Below are positions 42,734 through 50,094 of a stretch of 64,000 bases of DNA, in pieces. A program made the translations under genes and the position numbers. A model generated the notes under the pieces. That model saw only the letters and a list, made by a program, of their open reading frames with translations, was not told the origin of the DNA and made no database searches. Location of the stretch: the NCBI RefSeq assembly GCF_020892095.1, contig NZ_AP024845.1:310001-374000 (forward strand), written 5' to 3'. Within the stretch, counting starts at the first letter, position 1, and the number at the start of each line of letters is the position of its first letter. The DNA comes from Claveliimonas bilis. Lineage in GTDB: Bacteria; Bacillota; Clostridia; Lachnospirales; Lachnospiraceae.

Positions 42734-42801
42734 CCACTTTCGCACCACTTTATACCACTTTTCGCCACTTTCTACCACTTGAAACCATTGTAAACCACTT
42801 T
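42734..42801 (-). promoter_or_regulatory. MraZ operator: seven AAAGTGG-type boxes in 10-bp steps
   Basis: Boxes begin at 42734, 42745, 42755, 42765, 42775, 42785 and 42795 on the plus strand as CCACTTT. Five are perfect, one is CCACTTG and one is degenerate CCATTG. On the minus strand this reads AAAGTGG(T/G), the box reported for MraZ. The spacing is 10 bases throughout except one 11-base step. The upstream-most box falls in the promoter spacer and the degenerate one overlaps the -10. Confidence 0.85.
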
Positions 42802-42815
42802 ACTATTGATTTCAA
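42787..42815 (-). promoter_or_regulatory. sigma-A promoter of the mraZ (dcw) operon
   Basis: On the minus strand -35 TTGAAA (42815-42810) and -10 TACAAT (42792-42787) are separated by 17 bases, about 83 bases before the mraZ ATG. The MraZ box array overlaps and follows it, which fits repression by MraZ. Confidence 0.75.
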
Positions 42816-42875
42816 GCCCTTTTTTCTAAAAATTCCTTAATAAAATGTGATGGGAACCCAGTTTTCCTGTGCAAC

Positions 42876-42907
42876 AAAAAAAGAACAGGAAAAAATTCCT
42901 GTTCTTT
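42876..42907 (-). terminator. terminator of the small membrane-protein gene
   Basis: Arms 42881-42891 (AAGAACAGGAA) and 42896-42906 pair perfectly; on the minus strand TTTTTTT follows. It separates the 42934 gene from the mraZ promoter. Confidence 0.85.
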
Positions 42908-42933
42908 GTCTCACAATTTACTTTTATGAGCAT

Positions 42934-43176
42934 CTATTCTGTTCCGTTCAGATTTGTTTCATAGTCAGTGATGGCTGAATAATCAACTTCCGCACTCTCC
43001 TGCGGTCTGCTGTCCTCATACACGCCATATGCCGAATAACCAATCCAGCACACCAGAGCCAATCCCAATACTGCCACTATGCAGCGCCTTAGCAGGTGAC
43101 GCACTTTCTGTTTCTGCATGATCTGCTTACGGTTCGCCTTTTCCTTTTTATATTTATCTACTTTTTCCTGACTCAT
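42934..43176 (-). CDS. small single-helix membrane protein of unknown function
   Basis: This 80-residue protein has a very basic N-terminal half (SQEKVDKYKKEKANRKQIMQKQKVRHLLRR), one TM helix (CIVAVLGLALVCWIGYSAYGVY) and a short acidic outside tail. I do not recognise a family. ATG 43176 is preferred: AAGGAG lies 9 bases upstream, while the earlier in-frame start is a TTG ahead of that site. It lies between degV and mraZ and has its own terminator. The topology (basic inside, acidic outside) resembles small divisome or stress membrane peptides, but this is only a resemblance. Confidence 0.65.
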   Translation of the reverse strand: MSQEKVDKYKKEKANRKQIMQKQKVRHLLRRCIVAVLGLALVCWIGYSAYGVYEDSRPQESAEVDYSAITDYETNLNGTE

Positions 43177-43227
43177 ATCTTTGTACTCCTTTGTCAACTG
43201 GATAACATTATATCACAAAGGCAGGGA

Positions 43228-44067
43228 TTATACAACTACGATTATACCGCCGTCTGCCGCATACATACTGCTGATTCCGGCTGTATCCAGAATAATGACC
43301 TTTTTCGGTGAAACCTTCTCCAGAATCATCCTCTTCACCGCTTCCGCTCTCTCCAGGCAGTTGCAATGACTGATGGCAAGCGTCTTCTCCTCGGGCCTTT
43401 TCACATCTTTCACAACTTCATCCACCATTTTCACCAGAGCTTTCTTTATACCCCTTGCCTGTCCAAGCTGGCAGATTACTCCCTGTGGTGTAGCTCCCAT
43501 TACCGGTTTTATATTCAGCGCCGTTGCCACAATTGCCTTCAGCCCCGTCAAACGTCCGTTTTTTCTCAATGTTTCCAGAGTTTCCAGAACAAAATACGTA
43601 TTTTGTTCTTCAATATATTCCTCCACTTGCCGGACGACTTCGTGAAAGCTCAAATTTTTCTTCTCACATTCTTCGATTTTCAAAGCAATAAGGGTTTCTC
43701 CCACAGATGCAGAACGTGAATTAAAAACATAGATATCCTTCTCTCCATACTCTTCATGATAAAGATTCTTTCCAAGCACTGCACTGTTATAAGATCCACT
43801 GAGTTCTGCTGACAGAGTCACTGCATAGACCCTTTCCGCCTCGCAGTGGTATCCTTCCATATAAGCTTCCGGTGACGGACAGGACGATTTCGGACAATTG
43901 GGACTTTCCGCCACGATTTTTAAAAATTCTTTCTGGTCAAAAGATTCATCATCCACAATATGATGGCCATCTATGTCTATACTCAAAGACGCTGTTTCAA
44001 AAACCTCCGACTCTTTCATTTCTTTTGTCAGCTCTCCGCAGCTGTCCACGATTATTTTATAGCTCAT
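43228..44067 (-). CDS. DegV-family fatty-acid-binding protein
   Basis: This 279-residue protein starts YKIIVDSCGELT and has KSSCPSPEAYMEGY, LSAELSGSYNSAVLGKNLY and NSRSASVGETLIALKIEE, the DegV pattern, with the C-terminal half of the two-domain fold (LETLRKNGRLTGLKAIVATALNIKP) following. DegV proteins bind long-chain fatty acids (FakB-type) and can present them to a fatty acid kinase, FakA, which is not in this window. The ribosome-binding site is AGGAGG. It appears to stand alone; spacing to both neighbours is over 30 bases. Confidence 0.93.
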   Translation of the reverse strand: MSYKIIVDSCGELTKEMKESEVFETASLSIDIDGHHIVDDESFDQKEFLKIVAESPNCPKSSCPSPEAYMEGYHCEAERVYAVTLSAELSGSYNSAVLGKNLYHEEYGEKDIYVFNSRSASVGETLIALKIEECEKKNLSFHEVVRQVEEYIEEQNTYFVLETLETLRKNGRLTGLKAIVATALNIKPVMGATPQGVICQLGQARGIKKALVKMVDEVVKDVKRPEEKTLAISHCNCLERAEAVKRMILEKVSPKKVIILDTAGISSMYAADGGIIVVV

Positions 44068-44196
44068 CTTCCTTCCATCCTCCTACATTTCTATCTTCAA
44101 TATCTAGCATTAACGTCATTGACTTCTAGTGTATGTAGTTTCAAAAACCACTTATATATCATAGCATATAATAGGAAGATTGAAAAGGCTTTTCTA

Positions 44197-45432
44197 TCAT
44201 TGCATCTTTATTTTTCTTGAAATTCCAAGCGCGACACCCATTTCCAACATCAGAAAAAGTAATGATGTCCCTCCATAGCTGATGAATGGCAGCGTAATTC
44301 CGGTATTGGGAATCAAATTAATTACAACCGCAACATTCAGAAATACCTGAAGCGCAATGTGGGAAAAGATACCGCTGGCAATTAAAGCTCCATACATATC
44401 CGGAGCATTCTGTGCAATTACCATAAGCCTGTACAGCAAAAGGCCAAACAGAACCAGGACCATAATGGCCCCAAACACTCCCAGCTCCTCGCAGATAACC
44501 GAAAGGATCATGTCATTTTGCACTTCTGGTATCAGTCGCTTCTGCGTACTGTTTCCAAGACCTTTCCCAAAAAAGCCGCCGGAACCAATAGCATAAAGCC
44601 CCTGTACGACCTGATAGCCATAATCAGAAGCATGTTTTTCCGGATCCAGCCATACAATGATACGCCGAAGCCGGAAATTATCTCCCAGATCACCCGCCTG
44701 TATCATACTTCCCAGGATGGTCGCCCCCACTACAAGAGCAATGATTCCCAGAACAACCAGGGCAATAAACGGAGCTGTCTTGGGATGAACAATAAAGACC
44801 ATCATACAGGTAATTCCCAGCACGATAACTGCTGTACTCAAATTTTCTGTCAGAAAATATACACAGCCTGCTGCCAGCAATCCCCAGCTGATTGCCCGAA
44901 TCACTCCTGCCAGAGTCCGGATCTCTTTCCCCATCTGGCATATAACGACCGGGACAAAAACAATGACAGCTATTTTCGTCACCTCGGCAGGCTGAAGCTG
45001 CTGTCCAAACGGAAGGGCAATCCATCTTGTCGCCCCGTTTACTTCCACTCCAAGCGGCGTCTTTACAAGAGCCATCAGGAAAATAGAAAAGAAAAAGATT
45101 TTTTTCGCATGCTTGGCAACTCTATGATAATCCCACAGCGATACGACATATGCTCCCGCGCCTCCCACGATACAGAAAAACAGCTGCCTTTTAAAATAAT
45201 GCATACTGTCCCCCGAATAATTGACTTCTGCCGAGTAAGCGCTGGCACTGTAGAGCATGACCAGACCAAAGCATATAAGAAATACAATAACCGCCACAAG
45301 GCTGTAGTCAAAATATTTCATACCGCTTTTCATTCTTGCCCCCATACTCTCTCTGGCCTGCGCTGACCGGCCTCTGTGCTCACCGCGGCCTCTTTTCGGA
45401 ATCTGTGTTACTTTCGTATTTTTATTCTCCAT
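44197..45432 (-). CDS. second SEDS-family protein (FtsW/RodA)
   Basis: This 411-residue protein has about ten TM helices and the SEDS signatures GATRWIALPFGQQLQPAEVTK, AIGSGGFFGKGLGNST, LSVICEELGVFG and LPFISYGGTSLLFLM. A basic N-terminal extension of about 40 residues (IPKRGRGEHRGRSAQ) precedes the first helix. It is a paralogue of the 33578 gene and stands outside the dcw cluster, so it could be the vegetative FtsW or RodA. The choice is not possible from sequence alone. The ATG at 45432 has TTGGAG upstream. Confidence 0.9.
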   Translation of the reverse strand: MENKNTKVTQIPKRGRGEHRGRSAQARESMGARMKSGMKYFDYSLVAVIVFLICFGLVMLYSASAYSAEVNYSGDSMHYFKRQLFFCIVGGAGAYVVSLWDYHRVAKHAKKIFFFSIFLMALVKTPLGVEVNGATRWIALPFGQQLQPAEVTKIAVIVFVPVVICQMGKEIRTLAGVIRAISWGLLAAGCVYFLTENLSTAVIVLGITCMMVFIVHPKTAPFIALVVLGIIALVVGATILGSMIQAGDLGDNFRLRRIIVWLDPEKHASDYGYQVVQGLYAIGSGGFFGKGLGNSTQKRLIPEVQNDMILSVICEELGVFGAIMVLVLFGLLLYRLMVIAQNAPDMYGALIASGIFSHIALQVFLNVAVVINLIPNTGITLPFISYGGTSLLFLMLEMGVALGISRKIKMQ

Positions 45433-45526
45433 TTATTTACACTCCAATCGCTATTATTATAACGGCATATGTCTGGAATGACAATGAGGAATTTTTCCTA
45501 AGTATCCAGCCGCGTTTATCTTTATA

Positions 45527-46138
45527 TTATTTCGTACATCTCCCCATATCAAATTCCGGGTTAAAAGCATAAAAGTTTTTACTGTCAAGATGATCCTGCA
45601 CAATGCGCAGACTCTCGCCGAATCTCTGGTAATGCACAATCTCCCTTTCCCGCAGGAAACGGATAGGATCTGCCACTTCCGGATCCTTCACAAGTCTTAG
45701 AATATTGTCATAAGTTGTTCTTGCCTTCTGCTCTGCCGCCATATCTTCATGAAGGTCTGTAACAGGGTCTCCTTTGGACTGGAATGTAGTCGCGCTCCAT
45801 GGCACTCCTCCTGCCGACTGCGGCCAGAGTGCCAGAGTATGATCCACATAATATTTATCAAATCCGGATTTCTCAATCTCTTCCGGCGTCAGGTCTTTCG
45901 TAAGCTGGTAGACAATTGCACAGATCATCTCGAGATGTGCCAATTCTTCTGTTCCGATATCTGTGAGTATTCCTGTCACTTCTTTGTAAGGCATAGTATA
46001 CCTCTGGGCAAGGTAGCGCATCGAAGCTCCGAGTTCTCCGTCAGGGCCTCCGAACTGACTGATGATCACCTGTGCTATTTTGGGATTTGTCTGAGTGATT
46101 TTCACAGGATACTGCAATCTTTTTTCATAATTCCACAT
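45527..46138 (-). CDS. cotJC: spore coat protein CotJC (manganese-catalase-like)
   Basis: This 203-residue protein has the ferritin-like manganese catalase fold: MWNYEKRLQYPVKI, GELGASMRYLAQRYTMP, DIGTEELAHLEMICAIVYQ (metal-ligand Glu and His) and EDMAAEQKARTTYDNILRL, with a further ExxH-type motif in REREIVHYQRFGE. In Bacillus CotJC interacts with CotJA in the inner coat. Whether it has catalase activity here is not known. It is the last gene of cotJABC, 3 bases after cotJB. Confidence 0.95.
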   Translation of the reverse strand: MWNYEKRLQYPVKITQTNPKIAQVIISQFGGPDGELGASMRYLAQRYTMPYKEVTGILTDIGTEELAHLEMICAIVYQLTKDLTPEEIEKSGFDKYYVDHTLALWPQSAGGVPWSATTFQSKGDPVTDLHEDMAAEQKARTTYDNILRLVKDPEVADPIRFLREREIVHYQRFGESLRIVQDHLDSKNFYAFNPEFDMGRCTK

Positions 46139-46141
46139 AAA

Positions 46142-46414
46142 TTAACATCCCCCTTCCTGCCATGGCCATGGCTCATTGATCCAGTTCCACCTGTCTGTCT
46201 GAGACAGATCTGCCGCATCCACAGTCAGAGGTCCGTAATACCTGGCATACTCTTTCAATGCCCGATTTCTTTGTTCCTGACATTCCTCAAAAAAGGCGAG
46301 AGCCTGGGAATTACAGGGATGGGTATCCAGAAAAAGCTTTACATCATCTACGGCGAAACTAACTACATTGATCCATTGAAGCAGGTCTCTCCTGCAGGGC
46401 CTGTTATCTGCCAT
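46142..46414 (-). CDS. cotJB: spore coat protein CotJB
   Basis: This 90-residue protein has the CotJB pattern: LLQWINVVSFAVDDVKLFLDTHPCN, then AYFEECQEQRNRAL-type helix (FFEECQEQRNRALKEYARYYGPLT) and WNWINEPWPWQEGGC. It is the middle gene of the operon. Its ATG overlaps the cotJA stop by one base (TAATG) and cotJC follows 3 bases later, so all three are translationally coupled. Molecular function is unknown beyond coat assembly. Confidence 0.93.
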   Translation of the reverse strand: MADNRPCRRDLLQWINVVSFAVDDVKLFLDTHPCNSQALAFFEECQEQRNRALKEYARYYGPLTVDAADLSQTDRWNWINEPWPWQEGGC

Positions 46415-46671
46415 TATCTTCTCCCTCCTGCTCCTAAAAATGGTTTATGCAGCTCGCGAAAAATCGTGCCGCAGCAAAATCCCTTCTCCAGATCGTATAT
46501 TTCACGCCACTCCTGCCATGGTACATACGCCATGGCAAGGGCCAGGTCTGAAAGACCGGCTACTTCTTTTCTTTCTGCGCAGCACGAACTTTGTCTCTGC
46601 ATTCCCTGAGCAGAAAAGCTTCTTTGCTGTCCTCTCCTGCAGTCCTGGGACTGATACCGGTAATTCTGCAT
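46414..46671 (-). CDS. cotJA: spore coat-associated protein CotJA
   Basis: This 85-residue protein ends with the CotJA signature LAMAYVPWQEWREIYDLEKGF and GTIFRELHKPFLG. The first 40 residues are rich in Gln, Arg and Ser and contain a CC pair. AAGGAG lies 10 bases before the ATG at 46671. A sequence matching the sigma-E promoter lies 36-63 bases upstream (46707-46734), as expected for mother-cell expression. It leads cotJABC. Confidence 0.93.
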   Translation of the reverse strand: MQNYRYQSQDCRRGQQRSFSAQGMQRQSSCCAERKEVAGLSDLALAMAYVPWQEWREIYDLEKGFCCGTIFRELHKPFLGAGGRR

Positions 46672-46706
46672 GTGTCATTACTCCTTCCATAACAATCTAC
46701 AATATT

Positions 46707-46734
46707 ATTGTATGGGATTGGAATAAAAATGTGA
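46707..46734 (-). promoter_or_regulatory. sigma-E promoter of cotJABC
   Basis: On the minus strand -35-like TCACATT (46734-46728), 13 bases, then CATACAAT (46714-46707). The -10 is a perfect match to the sigma-E -10 (CATACANT); the -35 differs from KMATATT mainly by C for T. The cotJ operon is sigma-E-dependent in Bacillus. Confidence 0.7.
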
Positions 46735-46750
46735 TTGGCATCATACTACA

Positions 46751-46785
46751 AAAGGCAGTCCCCTTGCTCCGGGAGACTGCCCTTT
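46751..46785 (-). terminator. terminator of the CsoR-family gene
   Basis: The GGCAGTCCC/GGGAGACTGCC stem with a short loop (about 46754-46762 and 46771-46782) is followed on the minus strand by TTTTG. It lies 13-45 bases after the repressor gene stop. Confidence 0.7.
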
Positions 46786-46797
46786 ACTGATAGCACA

Positions 46798-47076
46798 CTA
46801 TTTCATAAGCTTTTTGATAGATTCACACAATTCATCTACCACTTCTGTATTTCCGTTCTGTATTTCACTTACCACACAGGAATGTATATGGCTGGATAAA
46901 AGCTCTTTATTAAAAGAATTAAGCGCCGCCTGAATTGCAGACACCTGTGTGAGAATATCAACACAGTACTGCTCTTCTTCCAGCATTTTTTTTACTCCCC
47001 GAACCTGGCCTTCCACGCGGTTCAGACGATTCATCAGTTTTCTGTATTCTTCATCATTTCTGTGTTTTGTTTTCAT
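46798..47076 (-). CDS. CsoR/RcnR-family metal-sensing repressor
   Basis: This 92-residue all-helical repressor has MNRLNRVEGQVRGVKKML and the metal ligands C38 (EEEQYCVD), H63 and C67 (SSHIHSC) in the C-H-C pattern that CsoR uses for Cu(I). The N-terminus carries the DNA-binding basic face. No copper exporter or metallochaperone is adjacent, so the regulated gene and metal are unknown; persulfide or formaldehyde sensors share this fold. The ATG at 47076 follows GGAGGAAG. It lies 41 bases after glyA on the same strand and may be co-transcribed with it. Confidence 0.9.
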   Translation of the reverse strand: MKTKHRNDEEYRKLMNRLNRVEGQVRGVKKMLEEEQYCVDILTQVSAIQAALNSFNKELLSSHIHSCVVSEIQNGNTEVVDELCESIKKLMK

Positions 47077-47117
47077 TCTTTCGCCTTCCTCCTCTATTTC
47101 AGGCCTGTACTTTTTTG

Positions 47118-48353
47118 TTAGATCAGCGGGTATTTCTTTGTAAGCTGCGCTACGATTTCCTGTGCCCTTCCAATATTATCCTCACTTTTAATCACAAGAG
47201 AAATAGCTTCTGCAATGTGCTCCATATCCTCTTCCTTTAATCCGCGAGTGGTAACTGCAGGTGTTCCAAGCCTCACTCCGCTTGTCACCATCGGTCCTCT
47301 GGCATCGTTTGGAATTGTATTTTTATTACATGTAATATGAGCAGCATCCAGACGTTTTTCCAGTTCTTTTCCTGTTACCTCTTCCTGGCTTAGATCAACC
47401 AGCATCAAATGGTTGTCTGTGCCTCCTGATACCAGTTTTACTCCTCTTTCCATCAAAGCCCGGGCCAATGCCTGGGCATTCTTTACAATCTGTTCCTGAT
47501 ATTCGCGAAATTCAGGCTGAAGCGCTTCTTTAAAACAGACTGCTTTTCCGGCAATCACATGCTCCAGCGGGCCTCCCTGTATACCAGGGAATACTGCTTT
47601 ATTAAAATTAAATTTGTCCGCTGCTTCCTGGTTGCAAAGGATCATGCCTCCCCTCGGTCCCCTCAGAGTCTTATGTGTTGTAGTTGTCACAACATCTGCA
47701 TACGGAATCGGGCTTTGATGAAGGCCTGCCGCTACAAGTCCTGCAATATGAGCCATGTCTACCATAAGGTAGGAACCTGCCTCATCAGCAATCTCGCGGA
47801 ATTTCTTGAAATCGATTTTTCTTGCATAGGCGCTTGCCCCTGCAATGATCAGTTTCGGCTTTTCCTCTAAAGCAATACGGCGCACCTCTTCATAATCAAT
47901 AAAACCTTCCTCATTTACTCCGTAAAAGGAGGTCTGAAAATAATTTCCCGAGAAATTCACCGGTGATCCATGGGTCAGATGCCCTCCCTGATCCAGATTC
48001 ATTCCAAGAATCTTGTCCCCCGGTTTCAGCATGGCAAAGAAAACTGCCATATTTGCCTGTGCTCCTGAATGAGGCTGCACGTTGACATACTCGCATCCAA
48101 AAAGTTTCTTTGCTCTCTCCCTTGCCAGATTCTCTACTACATCAACGTAATCACATCCGCCATAATACCTTCTTCCCGGATACCCTTCTGCATATTTATT
48201 TGTCAAGGGACTTCCCATAGCCGCCATAACTGCCTTGCTTACCCAGTTTTCGGAAGCAATCAGTTCCAAATGGGAATCCTGTCTTTCCATCTCCTTTACA
48301 ATAGCATCTGCTATTTCGCTGTCCGTTTTTCTAATGTCCTCAAAAGCGTACAT
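47118..48353 (-). CDS. glyA: serine hydroxymethyltransferase
   Basis: This 411-residue PLP enzyme interconverts serine and glycine with tetrahydrofolate, supplying one-carbon units. Signatures are [42 protein letters not shown] and the PLP-lysine segment [18 protein letters not shown] (Lys near residue 225). ATG 48353 ([11 protein letters not shown]) has AAGGAGG 7 bases upstream; an in-frame TTG ten codons earlier lies before that site and is rejected. A long leader of about 240 bases precedes it, with two copies of a 57-bp repeat and a terminator-like hairpin. Confidence 0.97.
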   Translation of the reverse strand: MYAFEDIRKTDSEIADAIVKEMERQDSHLELIASENWVSKAVMAAMGSPLTNKYAEGYPGRRYYGGCDYVDVVENLARERAKKLFGCEYVNVQPHSGAQANMAVFFAMLKPGDKILGMNLDQGGHLTHGSPVNFSGNYFQTSFYGVNEEGFIDYEEVRRIALEEKPKLIIAGASAYARKIDFKKFREIADEAGSYLMVDMAHIAGLVAAGLHQSPIPYADVVTTTTHKTLRGPRGGMILCNQEAADKFNFNKAVFPGIQGGPLEHVIAGKAVCFKEALQPEFREYQEQIVKNAQALARALMERGVKLVSGGTDNHLMLVDLSQEEVTGKELEKRLDAAHITCNKNTIPNDARGPMVTSGVRLGTPAVTTRGLKEEDMEHIAEAISLVIKSEDNIGRAQEIVAQLTKKYPLI

Positions 48354-48385
48354 CCTTTTCCTCCTTTTTAAGTAGCCTTGCAAGC

Positions 48386-48442
48386 CTCATTCGCCCTGCC
48401 AAGCTCGAACCCTCCAGGTTCTCGCTCACGGGCTTCGCCCTA
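48386..48442. repeat. 57-bp repeat in the glyA leader, copy 1
   Basis: From CTCATTCGCCCTGCCAAGCT to GCTTCGCCCTA/T; it matches copy 2 (48462-48518) except for a few bases in the middle. On the minus strand it contains GGGCGAAGCCC and can fold. It lies 33 bases upstream of the glyA ATG. Confidence 0.8.
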
Positions 48443-48461
48443 TTTTTCAGCGAACTCAAAT

Positions 48462-48518
48462 CTCATTCGCCCTGCCAAGCTCGAACCCTTCGGGCTCTCG
48501 CTCACGGGCTTCGCCCTA
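48462..48518. repeat. 57-bp repeat in the glyA leader, copy 2
   Basis: Direct repeat of 48386-48442, offset by 76 bases. The mismatches are concentrated in the segment CCTCCAGGTT versus CCTTCGGGCT, and the changed bases keep a G+C-rich hairpin possible, which suggests structure is under selection. Confidence 0.8.
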
Positions 48519-48535
48519 TAAAAATACAAAACGCC

Positions 48536-48560
48536 AAAAATACCTGCAAGCAGGTATTTT
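48536..48560 (-). terminator. terminator-like hairpin early in the glyA leader
   Basis: The near-perfect palindrome AAAATACCTGC/GCAGGTATTTT folds with a very small apex; on the minus strand it is followed by TTTTTGGCG. It lies about 35-60 bases after the predicted glyA transcription start, so it could attenuate glyA or end a short upstream RNA. Confidence 0.55.
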
Positions 48561-48600
48561 GTCCTTTTGCATTTTTGCACGGCTCATTGCCTACGTGGAC

Positions 48601-48609
48601 ATTATACCA
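48601..48609 (-). promoter_or_regulatory. extended -10 promoter probably driving glyA
   Basis: On the minus strand TGGTATAAT (48609-48601) is an extended -10 with a perfect TATAAT. The -35 region, 17 bases upstream (TTTTTA), is weak. The start codon is about 250 bases downstream, leaving a long leader. Confidence 0.5.
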
Positions 48610-48630
48610 CACATCCCGGATAATAAAAAG

Positions 48631-48658
48631 AAGTGCGGTGGATTTTACCGCCGCACTT
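48631..48658 (-). terminator. terminator of the HtrA-like protease gene
   Basis: Arms 48631-48641 (AAGTGCGGTGG) and 48648-48658 pair with one wobble; on the minus strand CTTTTTATT follows. It lies 8 bases after the protease stop. Confidence 0.85.
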
Positions 48659-48665
48659 TTGTTTT

Positions 48666-49934
48666 TTATTCACTTGCAGTTCCCAGAGTTACAGATACTG
48701 TCTGTTCCTGATAGGAACCATCGTTTGCTGCAACCTGTACTGTCAGTTCCACAGTTTCACCGACTTTATAGTAAGTAAGCTGTTCCTTTAAAGTAGACAT
48801 GCTGTCAACAGTTGTTCCGTTGATAGCTGTTATAATATTACCCTGTGCAAGGCCTGCCTGCTCTGCTCCGCTGCCTTTAGATACCTCCCTGATATATACG
48901 CCTGTAGGCATATTGTACATTTCAGAGCTGTCATCTGATACATCTACTCCGGTAATTCCAAGATATCCCTGCTCTTCTTCAGAAACTTTTGTCTTTGTCT
49001 CCTGATTCATGAGTGAAGTAATGATATCGCTTGCGTCACTGATCGGGATTGCATATCCCATACCTTCCGCAACACTGGAATTGATCTTGGCCGTATTAAT
49101 ACCAACCACCTGTCCATTAGCGTTAAGCAGCGCTCCTCCACTATTTCCAGGATTGATCGCTGCATCTGTCTGGATCAGTTTTCCGTCAAATCCATCCAGC
49201 TCCCGGTCTGTCGCAGAGATAATACCAGTTGTTACAGACTGTCCATATCCAAGTGCATTTCCAATTGCAATGGCAGGTTCGCCTACCTGAAGTTCATCAG
49301 AATCTCCAAGGGAGGCAATACTGATCTCTTCCATGGTGGAATCCTTAATAGAATCTACCGGCACTGCGACTACTGCCAGATCCCGTGCCGAATCCGTTCC
49401 TTTTATATTGGCCTCTACACTTTCATTATCTACAAATGTAACTGTCAGTGTATCTGCACCTTCCACCACATGATTATTAGTTACGATCAAAAGCTCTGAA
49501 TCACTCTGGTCGATGATAATACCGGAACCAAGGCTTGTGCTTTCTTCCTGCTGTGTCTGTCCGAAGAAATTCTGCACTTCCTGTACACTCATGTTTGTGA
49601 TAGACACGATGGACGGCATAGCTGATTCTACAATCTGTGAAACATCCGATGTCACTGTGCTGGCAGTTTGTGTCAGCTGCGTGTTCCCTGATGTGGAAGA
49701 CTGCTTCACTGTCTTTGTATCATTTCCTGTCACCCTGTCAAATACCACATTGCTTGCCTGGAAGGCAGCACTTGCAACAATTCCAAATACAAGGGCCAGG
49801 CCGACAACTCCCGCCCATTTTGGCATTTTCTTTTTTGGCTTTTTTGGTTTCTCCTGTTTTGGCTGTTCATCAAAAATATTATTATGATCGAAATCCTCTG
49901 GATTAGGATTGTAATAATTATACTCATTACTCAT
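48666..49934 (-). CDS. HtrA-like membrane-anchored S1C serine protease with PDZ domain
   Basis: This 422-residue protein has a charged, Lys/Pro-rich cytoplasmic start (about 40 residues), one TM helix (WAGVVGLALVFGIVASAAF), a trypsin-like domain and a PDZ domain. The catalytic triad is visible: His in VTNNHVVEGA, Asp in SARDLAVVAV and Ser in INPGNSGGALLN. The PDZ begins near GYLGITGVDV and has GAEQAGLAQGNIITAINGT. HtrA proteases degrade misfolded exported proteins at the outer face of the membrane. ATG 49934 has AAAGGAG 8 bases upstream; an ATG six codons earlier lies before that site and is less likely. Confidence 0.95.
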   Translation of the reverse strand: MSNEYNYYNPNPEDFDHNNIFDEQPKQEKPKKPKKKMPKWAGVVGLALVFGIVASAAFQASNVVFDRVTGNDTKTVKQSSTSGNTQLTQTASTVTSDVSQIVESAMPSIVSITNMSVQEVQNFFGQTQQEESTSLGSGIIIDQSDSELLIVTNNHVVEGADTLTVTFVDNESVEANIKGTDSARDLAVVAVPVDSIKDSTMEEISIASLGDSDELQVGEPAIAIGNALGYGQSVTTGIISATDRELDGFDGKLIQTDAAINPGNSGGALLNANGQVVGINTAKINSSVAEGMGYAIPISDASDIITSLMNQETKTKVSEEEQGYLGITGVDVSDDSSEMYNMPTGVYIREVSKGSGAEQAGLAQGNIITAINGTTVDSMSTLKEQLTYYKVGETVELTVQVAANDGSYQEQTVSVTLGTASE

Positions 49935-50032
49935 AGTTAAGACTCCTTTCATGTCTTTCTTTTGTTTCTATGATTGTAGTCTAACTTATAATTGTGTATA
50001 AATTGTGATAAATCAATTAAAAAATGTTGAAA

Positions 50033-50090
50033 GCGTCAGTATACAAAAGAATTTTCACGGATTCAGCCGCATTTCTTTGTATACCGGCGC
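50033..50090 (-). terminator. probable terminator of glf
   Basis: Arms 50033-50047 and 50076-50090 (GCGTCAGTATACAAA with TTTGTATACCGGCGC) pair with one mismatch and one wobble around a long loop. A T-run (ATTTTTTAA) follows about seven bases further on the minus strand. It begins a few bases after the glf stop. Confidence 0.45.
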
Positions 50091-50094
50091 TGCT

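Noticed and set aside
48386-48518. Two repeats near glyA as a minimal CRISPR array
   Set aside because: Repeats are 57 bp, only two copies, with no cas gene in the window and a short unrelated spacer.
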